Shown: one piece after another, positions 1 through 7,550 of the stretch
Position numbering within the stretch: the stretch's first letter is position 1
Layout: each line of letters begins with the position of its first letter
DNA from: Paenibacillus paeoniae
GTDB lineage: Bacteria; Bacillota; Bacilli; Paenibacillales; Paenibacillaceae
Direction of reading: 5' to 3'
Assembly: GCF_003388735.1 (NCBI RefSeq)
Contig: NZ_QUBQ01000005.1
Coordinates: forward strand, 62,001-126,000
Length of the DNA stretch: 64,000 bases
Made by a program: the position numbers and the translations under genes
The notes under the pieces: model-generated
Database searches by the model: none
What the model was told of the DNA's origin: nothing
What the model saw: the letters and a program-made list of their open reading frames with translations, nothing else

Positions 1-135
1 CCAGTAGCTGCAGTTATATTGATCGTAGCTGGAACGGTTAAAGTAGATCCGATCGCCATTGTAAGAAGGACGTCTGTTCCTATGATTGCCGGAGTTATCT
101 TTATGTTCGTCCTCTCCATGATTGTATTTCTATAA
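1..135 (+). CDS. C-terminal end of a membrane transporter (partial)
   Basis: Frame 1 is open from the first base to TAA at 133-135 and encodes 44 residues. They contain two hydrophobic stretches separated by a short basic loop (VRRTSVPM), the pattern of the last membrane segments of an ion- or carboxylate-type permease. The upstream part lies outside the window, so the family cannot be named. It is followed by a hairpin at 190-234 shared with the convergent exporter gene. Confidence 0.6.
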   Translation, partial: PVAAVILIVAGTVKVDPIAIVRRTSVPMIAGVIFMFVLSMIVFL

Positions 136-187
136 GGCTAAGTACCAGGCTGTTCAATCGACGTATGCTTGTATAAAAACGGTCTGA

Positions 188-235
188 AAAAAGGGCTGCC
201 CAGAGGTCATAGACGACTTCTGAGGCAGCCCTTTC
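188..235. terminator. Bidirectional rho-independent terminator
   Basis: The 11-base arms AAAGGGCTGCC (190-200) and GGCAGCCCTTT (224-234) pair, and the inner CAGAGGTC/GACTTCTG continues the stem with one G-U. A-rich and T-rich flanks on either side suit both the transporter tail (+) and the AI-2E exporter (-). Confidence 0.75.
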
Positions 236-1306
236 CTATGCATGAAAGATGCGTCGCCCATGCTTGATGAATACCTTCACAACGGCGTAAACCGGAACAA
301 CGATTAGAATGCCAATCAGTCCAGACAGGCTGCCGGCAACAATAATAAGCACGATCACGGTCACTGGATGAATGTCCATCGTCTTCCCCATAATTTGAGG
401 CGAGATGAAGTTGCCTTCGATTTGCTGGATGATGATAGTGACCAGTATGACATACAATGCTTTTACAGGGTCCTGGATTAGGGCGACCAGTACAGCAGGC
501 GCAGCGCCGATTACGGGACCGAAGAAGGGGACGATATTCGCCAGCATGCCAATAACGGCAAGCACAAGCGCGTATTCCAGTCCGATAATGGAATAACCCG
601 CGAGAAGCAGACTGCCTACGACGAGGCTGATAACGGCCTTGCCTCTTATGAATGAGGAAAGTGTATCATCCAAATCCTTCAGCAAAGGAGGCACATGCTC
701 CCGGTAGGAGGATGGAGCAAGGCCCATCATCTTCGAAATAAGCTTGTCTCCATCCTTGAGCGCGTAAAAGAGGATGAACGGCACAAGCCCCAGTACGAAG
801 AGAGCGTTGCTCATCCAGTTGAATACGCGCAGCATACTGCTCGCGATCGAACCGGCATATCGATTCCACTCTGAGCCGATCTCTTGGCTCAAATTCGGAA
901 TGGCATCTCGTATCGGAGGGGCCAGAGCCTGCTGTTCGTTGCGAATCGATTCTATGCCATCCGCCACAAACTCGACCATCTCCGGAACTTGAGCGACGAA
1001 GCTGACGAATTGCTTTTGGAAGAAAGGGCCGGCTGTCATCATAATTCCGGCAAGAGACAGGCCGATGACGAGGAAAACGAGAAGCACCGCGATACTTCGC
1101 GGTGTTTTTCTGCGTTCCAGCCATTCCACAAGCGGACGGAATAAATAATAAAGCACACCGGTTACGGCAAATGGGAAAAAAACGGCGTTTAGAACAACGC
1201 CAATAGGCTGAAACCAGCTGCGATTCAAGCTAAGCAAATAAAAGAGAAGCAGCACAAGAATGGTCATTACGAGCCATTTAACTTCTTTTTTTTCTTTCCA
1301 GGACAT
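236..1306 (-). CDS. AI-2E family transporter (PerM/YtvI-like)
   Basis: Polytopic membrane protein of about 356 residues with the family plan: two N-terminal membrane helices, a soluble-looking central segment (roughly residues 85-150), then a bundle of helices with the conserved GNFISPQIMGK motif near residue 300 and a hydrophobic C-terminus. Family members export small solutes, among them autoinducer-2 (TqsA) or sodium; the substrate cannot be read from sequence. An in-frame ATG exists six codons upstream (1324), but it has no ribosome binding site. The ATG at 1306 is preceded by AAAGGGGAT about 8 bases away, so I start there. Convergent with the transporter tail and sharing its terminator. 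Confidence 0.85.
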   Translation of the reverse strand: MSWKEKKEVKWLVMTILVLLLFYLLSLNRSWFQPIGVVLNAVFFPFAVTGVLYYLFRPLVEWLERRKTPRSIAVLLVFLVIGLSLAGIMMTAGPFFQKQFVSFVAQVPEMVEFVADGIESIRNEQQALAPPIRDAIPNLSQEIGSEWNRYAGSIASSMLRVFNWMSNALFVLGLVPFILFYALKDGDKLISKMMGLAPSSYREHVPPLLKDLDDTLSSFIRGKAVISLVVGSLLLAGYSIIGLEYALVLAVIGMLANIVPFFGPVIGAAPAVLVALIQDPVKALYVILVTIIIQQIEGNFISPQIMGKTMDIHPVTVIVLIIVAGSLSGLIGILIVVPVYAVVKVFIKHGRRIFHA

Positions 1307-1370
1307 GCGGCTATCCCCTTTCATGCGACAAGCGATCGATTGCTTATGATTTTTTAAAGGTAAGTAAACC

Positions 1371-1400
1371 TGAAACCCATATATGAAACGAAAAAAATAT
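1371..1400 (+). promoter_or_regulatory. Possible ECF-type promoter element
   Basis: TGAAACCC at 1371-1378 and ATGAAACG at 1383-1390 resemble the AAC-containing -35 elements used by ECF sigma factors and lie 70-85 bases upstream of the sigma gene. Such genes often autoregulate. No clear CGTA-type -10 was found, so this is tentative. Confidence 0.25.
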
Positions 1401-1455
1401 GGAAGAATGGAACTATTGGGATGCCTGAGGGGTCTTATTCTTAGAGGTGAAAAGT

Positions 1456-2013
1456 GTGGAGAAGCATTACTTGCATCATCTGACGCCGGGCTTCGACCGT
1501 TCTGCTGTGCTGGAGGATATGATGACGGAATTCGGCGAGGATATTTGGAACTTCGCTTATTTTCTTACGCGCCGTCGTGACGCTGCGGATGATATCGCCC
1601 AAGATGTGTTTCTGATCGCGTATAACCGAATGTACACGTTCCGAGGAGAGGCGAGCGTGAAGAGCTGGCTGCTGAGCATTACCCGCAACCAATCATTGAA
1701 ATACTTGAGAAATGCGTTTATACGAAGGACTGTTCTGATGGGAGCTTATAGAGCAGAAGGCTCGACGGCTTCTGCTGAACAAGTGGTTTTCGAGCGGATA
1801 GCATCCCGGGAGGTTTGGGAGACCGTGATAAAGCTGCCAAGGAAGCACAGGGAAGTGCTGCTGCTTGCGTACCACTATCAAATGAAGATGGATGAGATCG
1901 CCGCGACGCTCGATTTGTCGGAGGGGACGGTCAAGTCCAGACTGTTCCGGGCGAAGAAGAAAATGTCCGAATTGCTGAGAGAGAAACAGGAAGGGGGCAA
2001 GGACGATGGATAG
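1456..2013 (+). CDS. RNA polymerase ECF-type sigma-70 factor
   Basis: Group IV sigma factor of 185 residues. Region 2 is seen in the N-terminal third (DAADDIAQDVFLIAYNRMYTF, with the usual DxxQ/VF core and the aromatic -10 recognition stretch) and region 4 in the C-terminal third (LPRKHREVLLLAYHYQMKMDEIA followed by LSEGTVKSRLFRAKKKM, the helix-turn-helix contacting -35). There is no region 1 or 3. GTG at 1447 also opens the frame, but AGAGGTGA (1443-1450) is the ribosome binding site for GTG 1456. The stop overlaps the next gene by 8 bases, so the two are translationally coupled; the partner is the likely anti-sigma factor. Confidence 0.9.
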   Translation: MEKHYLHHLTPGFDRSAVLEDMMTEFGEDIWNFAYFLTRRRDAADDIAQDVFLIAYNRMYTFRGEASVKSWLLSITRNQSLKYLRNAFIRRTVLMGAYRAEGSTASAEQVVFERIASREVWETVIKLPRKHREVLLLAYHYQMKMDEIAATLDLSEGTVKSRLFRAKKKMSELLREKQEGGKDDG

Positions 2014-2911
2014 TGGCAATGGAAACTGGGAGGCTGGTCTGAAGGAATCACCCTTTTATCAATCTCATTTCACAAACAATCTGAAGAGTAAAGTGAGGCA
2101 AGGGTTGAGGGGAGAAACCAAGGGACGTAACCGAATGTTCCGGGTGGCTTTGCTGGCCTCCATAGCGCTCATGGGAGTCGCGTTGTTTTTTATCTCGGAC
2201 CGCTTATCGCTCTGGCAGGGAGAAGGGGAGGGGCCCGAGGCTCGTCATGCGTATTATGATAACGGAGGGCTGATTATGGAGGTGTTCCCTGATCCCGAGC
2301 TAAGAGCGGGAGCTCCGGCCGGATACATCTTTCGCTTTGCCGCGCCATTCAGTAGTTTGGCGGGTAAGGAGCTTTCCATCGAGGCGGTGCATCTGCCTTC
2401 TGGTCAGAGTCAAACTGCAGTGGAGCCGATGATGGTGGAGGAGCCTAGTCCCGGTTATGCGGGGCTCGAACGCTATACGGCCAGCTTTGCCTTGCCGCTG
2501 CCTGGCTTATGGCGTTATGAAATCAGCCTCGACGGTGAGCATTATGCGGACGTGGTACTGGGGGTAGCGGAGCCGGACTGGTCGCTTTCGCCTACCTTTC
2601 GAGGCGAGGGTTATACACTGAGAGGCATTCCGGATGTCATTGGGTTCATTAATCACGGCTTTATCGCCAACCATTTTAATAAATATATGTGGTTTTTCAT
2701 GGACAGGAACCTGGCGCAGGCAGGCCATTTTGAAGTGAAGGCTGTTAGGAAAGGCAGCGATAAGTTGTTATCTGTCTTTGAGTATGGGCCTGCGGGCAGC
2801 CACGACAGTCTGCCGTCCATGATGATGCTGCCGGAGCCAGGAAAATGGAGGCTGCTGCCTTATATGAACGGCAAGCTGATTGGAAGTATCGTAGTTGAGG
2901 TTGCCAAATAA
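2006..2911 (+). CDS. Membrane-anchored protein, probable anti-sigma partner
   Basis: 301 residues: a hydrophilic cytoplasmic N-terminus of about 45 residues, one membrane helix at about 46-65 (VALLASIALMGVALFFI), then about 235 residues outside the membrane. This is the topology of an anti-sigma factor held at the membrane with an external sensor domain. The external part looks beta-rich and may belong to the DUF4871/YhfM group, but I am not certain. No zinc-binding ZAS motif (HxxxCxxC) is visible in the N-terminus, so any sigma binding would be non-ZAS. The 8-base overlap with the sigma gene is the main functional evidence. A terminator follows. Confidence 0.65.
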   Translation: MDSGNGNWEAGLKESPFYQSHFTNNLKSKVRQGLRGETKGRNRMFRVALLASIALMGVALFFISDRLSLWQGEGEGPEARHAYYDNGGLIMEVFPDPELRAGAPAGYIFRFAAPFSSLAGKELSIEAVHLPSGQSQTAVEPMMVEEPSPGYAGLERYTASFALPLPGLWRYEISLDGEHYADVVLGVAEPDWSLSPTFRGEGYTLRGIPDVIGFINHGFIANHFNKYMWFFMDRNLAQAGHFEVKAVRKGSDKLLSVFEYGPAGSHDSLPSMMMLPEPGKWRLLPYMNGKLIGSIVVEVAK

Positions 2912-2929
2912 CGAGGTAAGCTAATGCAG

Positions 2930-2978
2930 AAGACATCCCCTTGTTCCCTTAAACGGGCAATAAGGCGGATGTCTTTTT
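2930..2978 (+). terminator. Rho-independent terminator of the sigma operon
   Basis: AAGACATCC (2930-2938) pairs with GGATGTCTT (2967-2975), with further inner pairing, followed by a T run. Confidence 0.75.
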
Positions 2979-3075
2979 GATATGGGCGGAATAGCAGGGA
3001 ATAGCCGAAAGCAGATTCATGGAATTGGCAGAGGGGTAAAAGGAAATAGTAGGAATGGAAAAGAGGTGCTCCCAA

Positions 3076-3879
3076 GTGAATCTAACGCCGGAGCAGCGGA
3101 TACAGCTGCATGGCTTCAACAATCTGACAAAATCGCTGAGCTTCAACATGTACGATATTTGCTATACCAAGACGAAGGAAGAGCGGGAGGCATACATCGC
3201 TTATATCGACGAGCAATACAATTCAGATCGGCTGACGTCGATTCTGAATCATGTGGCGGATATCATCGGCGCCCATGTGCTGAATACGGCCAAGCAGGAT
3301 TATGTACCGCAAGGAGCTAGTGTGACGCTTCTCGTGTCGGAGGGACCAGTCGTGGAAGTGCCGATCGACACGTTCGAGGAGACGCCGGGACCGCTGCCGT
3401 CCACGGTTGTGATGGCGCTCGACAAGAGCCATATTACGGTGCATACGTACCCCGAATACCATCCTAGCGAGGGAATTAGCACGTTCCGTGCGGATATCGA
3501 CGTATCGACCTGCGGCGAGATTTCTCCGCTGAAGGCGCTGCGTTATCTGATCCATTCCTTTGACACGGACATCATGATGATCGACTACAGAGTGCGCGGC
3601 TTCACCCGGGACATCTACGGCAACAAGCTGTTCATCGACCATGAGATCAATTCGATCCAAAATTATATCCCGAAGGAGCAGAGCAAGCTGTACGACATGA
3701 TCGACGTGAACATCTATCAGGAGAACACGTTCCATACGAAATGCAGGCTGAAACAATTCGATCTCAACAACTACTTGTTCGGGTATGCGAAGGATTCGTT
3801 AAGCGCTGGCGAGCAGGCGGAGATCGAGCGGCTGCTCAGACGCGAGATGGACGAAATTTTTTATCACATTACGAAGTAA
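3076..3879 (+). CDS. speD: S-adenosylmethionine decarboxylase proenzyme, E. coli-type
   Basis: Makes decarboxylated S-adenosylmethionine, the aminopropyl donor for spermidine. The proenzyme cleaves itself to create a pyruvoyl group. The sequence resembles the long enterobacterial form (about 264 residues) rather than the short 126-residue Bacillus subtilis form: LHGFNNLTKSLSFNMYDICY near the start, QDYVPQGASVTLLVSE in the middle, and the processing motif LDKSHITVHTYPE with the reactive Ser of KSH. I favour GTG 3076 because AGAGGTG (3063-3069) lies 6 bases upstream and the enterobacterial protein begins just before LHGFNNL; ATG 3055 is the alternative. No spermidine synthase gene is adjacent. 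Confidence 0.92.
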   Translation: MNLTPEQRIQLHGFNNLTKSLSFNMYDICYTKTKEEREAYIAYIDEQYNSDRLTSILNHVADIIGAHVLNTAKQDYVPQGASVTLLVSEGPVVEVPIDTFEETPGPLPSTVVMALDKSHITVHTYPEYHPSEGISTFRADIDVSTCGEISPLKALRYLIHSFDTDIMMIDYRVRGFTRDIYGNKLFIDHEINSIQNYIPKEQSKLYDMIDVNIYQENTFHTKCRLKQFDLNNYLFGYAKDSLSAGEQAEIERLLRREMDEIFYHITK

Positions 3880-3893
3880 AGGGGTAGATCACT

Positions 3894-4763
3894 ATGGCGA
3901 ATTCGGATAAAAAGAAACAAATCTTCCCGCCGCAAAATCAGGAGAGGCAGCCCGGCATTGAATCAGAAATGAATCCGGTTCCGATCTTCGAGACGGATCA
4001 GTATAAGGCAGCAGGTAAGCTGAAGGGGAAAGTGGCGGTCATTACAGGCGGAGACAGCGGCATAGGCAGGGCGGTCGCTGTCGCCTACGCGAAGGAAGGG
4101 GCATCGCTTGTTATTGCTTATAAGGACGAGCATGTGGATGCGAAACGGACCAAGGAGATCGCGGAGCAACATGGAGCGAAATGCAAGCTGGTTGCGGGAG
4201 ATATCGGTTCGGAGACATTCGGGCAAGGGCTTATCCGCGCGGCTATTGAAGCTTACGGCAAGCTGGACATTCTGGTGAACAACGCGGCGGAGCAGCATGT
4301 GCGCCAGAAGCTGGAGGATATTACGCCGAGGCAGCTCGAAGCGACCTTCCGCACGAACGTATTCGGTATGTTCCATGTCACGATTGCGGCTATGCCGCAC
4401 CTCAAGCAAGGCGGAACGATCATTAACACCGCTTCGATTACAGCGTACAAAGGCAACCCGACGCTGATCGACTACTCCTCGACGAAGGGAGCAGTCGTCT
4501 CGTTCACTCGGGCATTGGCGGCCAACCTTGCGGGAGGGGGCATCCGCGTCAATGGCGTTGCGCCCGGGCCGATCTGGACGCCGCTTATTCCGGCGTCGTT
4601 CGATCCGCAGGCGGTATCGACGTTCGGCTCGGACACGCCGATGGGAAGGCCCGGCCAGCCTCATGAGCTGGCAGCGGCTTATGTCTATCTGGCCTGCGAT
4701 GATTCCAGTTATATGACAGGCCAGATTCTTCATATTAACGGCGGAGAAATCGTGAATGGATAA
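3894..4763 (+). CDS. SDR family oxidoreductase (GsiB/YhdF-like)
   Basis: 289-residue short-chain dehydrogenase of the extended-N-terminus group common in bacilli (annotated as glucose/ribitol dehydrogenase-like or general stress proteins). Seen: about 40 polar residues, the Rossmann motif TGGDSGIG (51-58), NNAA (129-132), catalytic Ser181, and the active-site Tyr194-x3-Lys198 in DYSSTKGA. The C-terminal YMTGQILHINGGEIVNG is typical of the group. The substrate is unknown. Ribosome binding site AAGGGG is 9 bases before ATG, and the gene starts 14 bases after speD, so co-transcription is likely. Confidence 0.88.
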   Translation: MANSDKKKQIFPPQNQERQPGIESEMNPVPIFETDQYKAAGKLKGKVAVITGGDSGIGRAVAVAYAKEGASLVIAYKDEHVDAKRTKEIAEQHGAKCKLVAGDIGSETFGQGLIRAAIEAYGKLDILVNNAAEQHVRQKLEDITPRQLEATFRTNVFGMFHVTIAAMPHLKQGGTIINTASITAYKGNPTLIDYSSTKGAVVSFTRALAANLAGGGIRVNGVAPGPIWTPLIPASFDPQAVSTFGSDTPMGRPGQPHELAAAYVYLACDDSSYMTGQILHINGGEIVNG

Positions 4764-4768
4764 CCCGC

Positions 4769-5110
4769 TTATAGAAAGCCATGTTTCTTGGCAAAACGTC
4801 CCCAAGGCGGAGAACTGCCATCGACGTCCTGGAATCCATACAGGTCCGACCAGTCCCAGCTTGCCAGCGCGGAGCCATTCTTCGAAGCATAATCGGCATC
4901 GGCATCGGCAGCTAGCGCAGCGATGCCGCGGCCGATAAAGCGCGGCGTCTCCGACTGCCCTAAGTGCTCCGCATTCGGCAAGTCGCTGGTTACGGCGTCC
5001 CGCCAATTGGCTTCTGTTACGCCGTAATGCTCCAGCATCTCCTCGAAGCGGAGGAAACCTGGTGTTATGGCGACAGCCGACACCCCGTACGACTTCAATT
5101 CTTCTGACAT
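4769..5110 (-). pseudogene. SDR oxidoreductase, C-terminal remnant
   Basis: 113 codons match only the last part of a short-chain dehydrogenase: MSEELKSYGVSAVAITPGFL is the segment after the catalytic YxxxK helix, followed by SETPRFIGRGIAALAAD and a tail ending WGRF. The first ~160 residues (cofactor-binding fold and catalytic Tyr/Lys) are missing, and only about 115 bases separate the fragment from the divergent WYL regulator. Upstream in frame there are a few plausible residues (IHLATA) and then a TGA. I read it as a decayed gene rather than a functional small protein. Unlike the neighbouring intact SDR, it belongs to a different SDR subgroup, so it is not a duplicate of that gene. Confidence 0.7.
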
Positions 5111-5224
5111 AGCAGTTGCGAGATGAATAGGTCACCCAGTACAACGGCTCATATACGACATCCTTTGTCATATAAACATGATAAGATGGTAGCAGCTAAA
5201 TAATCTGGGATAGAGGTGATGATC

Positions 5225-6199
5225 ATGCGTGCAGGAAGGCTGGTCTCCATCGTATTGCTGCTGCAGTCCGAGGGGAAGCTGACATCAAAACAGCTTGCGG
5301 AGCGTCTGGAGGTGACGGAGCGGACGGTTCTGCGCGACATGGAGGAGCTAAGCGGTGCGGGCGTTCCCGTGTACGCGGAGCGCGGACCGCAAGGCGGCTG
5401 GCTGCTGACGGAAGGGTACCGATCCAGCCTGACGGGGCTTCACTCCGACGAGCTTACGGCTTTGCTGCTGTCGAGCCAAGGCGAGGCGCTGAGCGATCTG
5501 GGGCAGCGGCAGTCGCTGGAAGCAGGGCTTCGCAAGCTTCTTGCAGCTACTACGGATACGGCGAGGAGGAACGCTGAGCTGGTCCGCAGTAAAATTCATA
5601 TCGACGGAGCCGGCTGGCATGCGGAGAAGTACGGCAAGGAGCAGCATCCTCTCTTGCCGATTGTGCAGGAGGCTGTGTGGGAGGAGAGGGAGCTTCGCAT
5701 CGCCTACGAGCGTGATGGAGCTGTCACCGACCGCGTACTAAGGCCGCTTGGCCTTGTTGCGAAGCGCAATGTCTGGTACGTCGTAGCATGGACGGAAGAG
5801 GAAGAGATTCGTACCTTCCGCATATCGCGGTTCAGGTCAGCGGAGCTTCTTCTGGGTGGGTTCCGTCCGCCGGAATCATTCAATCTTGCGGCATACTGGG
5901 AGCGTTCCTTAGCGGAATTCAAGGTTCAGCTGCCGCGTTACCCTGCGGTGATCAGGCTTAAGCCGAACCTCATGCGCCGACTGGAGTCGGAGAGGTATGT
6001 CCTCTCTGTGCGCCCGGAAGCAGAGAAAGACGCAGAAGGCTGGACAAAAGCCGACGTAGAATTCGAGACGCTGGAGTCTGCATGCCAGATTATGATGAGC
6101 TATGGAGCGGGTATGGAAGCGCTGGAGCCTGCTGAATTACGGAAGATGGTCATAGATGAAATCGAGGCGCTCCGAGTGGTATACTGGAACCGTGCATAA
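5225..6199 (+). CDS. HTH/WYL-domain transcriptional regulator
   Basis: 324-residue regulator with an N-terminal DeoR-like winged helix-turn-helix (about residues 1-60; LTSKQLAERLEVTERTVLRDMEEL) and a WYL-type ligand-binding domain in the C-terminal half (ELRIAYERDG, then RVLRPLGLVAKRNVWYVVAW, and RTFRISRFRSAE), followed by a WCX-like tail. Proteins of this design sense small molecules or nucleic acid ends and usually control neighbouring genes. It is divergent from the SDR remnant, which was probably its target. GTG 5216 also opens the frame, but AGAGGTGAT sets ATG 5225 as the start. Confidence 0.88.
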   Translation: MRAGRLVSIVLLLQSEGKLTSKQLAERLEVTERTVLRDMEELSGAGVPVYAERGPQGGWLLTEGYRSSLTGLHSDELTALLLSSQGEALSDLGQRQSLEAGLRKLLAATTDTARRNAELVRSKIHIDGAGWHAEKYGKEQHPLLPIVQEAVWEERELRIAYERDGAVTDRVLRPLGLVAKRNVWYVVAWTEEEEIRTFRISRFRSAELLLGGFRPPESFNLAAYWERSLAEFKVQLPRYPAVIRLKPNLMRRLESERYVLSVRPEAEKDAEGWTKADVEFETLESACQIMMSYGAGMEALEPAELRKMVIDEIEALRVVYWNRA

Positions 6200-6253
6200 A
6201 TTGCGGATAGGCGTATGCCTGATCCATCATTTGAAGATAGAGGAGATGTACAT

Positions 6254-7492
6254 ATGAGCACAAACATGGAGCAGTATTTCCAGAAATATGCCGAGCTGAT
6301 CGTTCGCACCGGCGTTAACATTCAGCAGGGCCAAGAGGTATACGTCAACGGAGCTTCCATCGAGATCGCGCCGCTCGTGCGCCTAATCGCTGCCAAAGCT
6401 TATGAAGCTGGTGCTTCCAACGTACACGTGGAATGGGTTGATGACGAATTGTCCCGTCTGAAATACGAAAAGGCGTCGGATAACGTATTCAGCCATTTCC
6501 CGGAATGGGAGTCGGCCAAGCGCAATGACTTCGTGAATCGCGGGGCGGCGTTCATCTCGATTACGGCATCCAGCCCCGATCTGCTGAAAGGCATTTCGTC
6601 AGATCGCATCTCCGCTTTCCAGAAGGCTTCCGGTCTAGGCCTGCGCGAGTTCCGCAGAGCGATCCAATCCGATAAGGTGAGCTGGACGGTTGTAGCTGCA
6701 GCAGGTGCAGAATGGGCGAAAAAAGTGTTCCCGGACGTATCCGAGGGCGAAGCGGTGGACCTTTTGTGGAAGGCGATCTTCGATTCCGTCCGTCTGCATG
6801 ACGCTGATCCGGTGCAAGCATGGGTGAAGCACAATGATACGCTACATGAGAAGGCGGAGACGCTGAACTCGCATCGCTTCCAGAAGCTGCATTATACAGC
6901 GCCAGGTACAGACCTGACGGTAGAATTGCACGAGAAGCATCTCTGGGTAGCGGCAGGCAGCACGAACGAAAAGGGCTTCTCCTTTATGGCGAATATGCCG
7001 ACTGAGGAAGTATTCACCGTGCCGCTGAAGACGGGCACAAATGGCTACGTATCCAGCACGAAGCCGCTTAGCTACGGCGGCAATATTATCGATCGTTTCA
7101 AGCTGACGTTCGAGAACGGCCGAGTCGTGCAGGCAGAAGCCGAGGAAGGCGAAGAGATTCTGAAGAAGCTGGTCGATGTGGACGATGGAGCGAAATACTT
7201 GGGCGAGGTCGCACTTGTGCCGCATGAGTCGCCTATTTCCCAGTCGGGCATCCTGTTCTACAATACACTCTTCGACGAGAATGCGTCCAACCACTTGGCC
7301 ATCGGCAGCGGCTATGCGTTCAACGTGGAAGGCGGCAAAACGATGTCGCCGGAGGAGCTTGAGGTCCATGGCGTCAACTCCAGTATTACGCATAACGACT
7401 TCATGATCGGCTCTGCCGAGATGGATATTGACGGCATTCAAGCCGATGGTACGGTTGTGCCTGTCTTCCGTAAGGGAGCTTGGGCGATTTAG
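6254..7492 (+). CDS. Aminopeptidase, M29 family (AmpS/AmpT-like)
   Basis: Metal-dependent exopeptidase removing N-terminal residues from peptides in the cytoplasm. Length of 412 residues matches the family. Recognisable blocks are the N-terminal VRTGVNIQQGQEVYV, the central LHEKHLWVA and FMANMPTEEVFTVP, and the C-terminal metal-site region ALVPHESPIS, NHLAIGSGYAF and THNDFMIGSAEMDIDG, containing the Glu, His and Asp ligands of the family's two-metal centre. ATG 6254 is preceded by AGAGGAGA; the longer frame from 6215 has no ribosome binding site. Confidence 0.93.
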   Translation: MSTNMEQYFQKYAELIVRTGVNIQQGQEVYVNGASIEIAPLVRLIAAKAYEAGASNVHVEWVDDELSRLKYEKASDNVFSHFPEWESAKRNDFVNRGAAFISITASSPDLLKGISSDRISAFQKASGLGLREFRRAIQSDKVSWTVVAAAGAEWAKKVFPDVSEGEAVDLLWKAIFDSVRLHDADPVQAWVKHNDTLHEKAETLNSHRFQKLHYTAPGTDLTVELHEKHLWVAAGSTNEKGFSFMANMPTEEVFTVPLKTGTNGYVSSTKPLSYGGNIIDRFKLTFENGRVVQAEAEEGEEILKKLVDVDDGAKYLGEVALVPHESPISQSGILFYNTLFDENASNHLAIGSGYAFNVEGGKTMSPEELEVHGVNSSITHNDFMIGSAEMDIDGIQADGTVVPVFRKGAWAI

Positions 7493-7550
7493 TCTGGATG
7501 GACATGAAGAGATAACGGTACATGCTTAAGGAAGGGGAGACCTGAACGCT

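Noticed and set aside
666..1124. 152-codon frame inside the AI-2E exporter gene
   Set aside because: Same strand but out of frame with a clear polytopic membrane protein; Arg/Ser-rich translation with no family.
3963..5171. 402-codon open frame on the minus strand
   Set aside because: It runs antisense through the intact SDR gene, its translation is rich in Arg and low complexity, and it matches no family. It is a by-product of codon bias.
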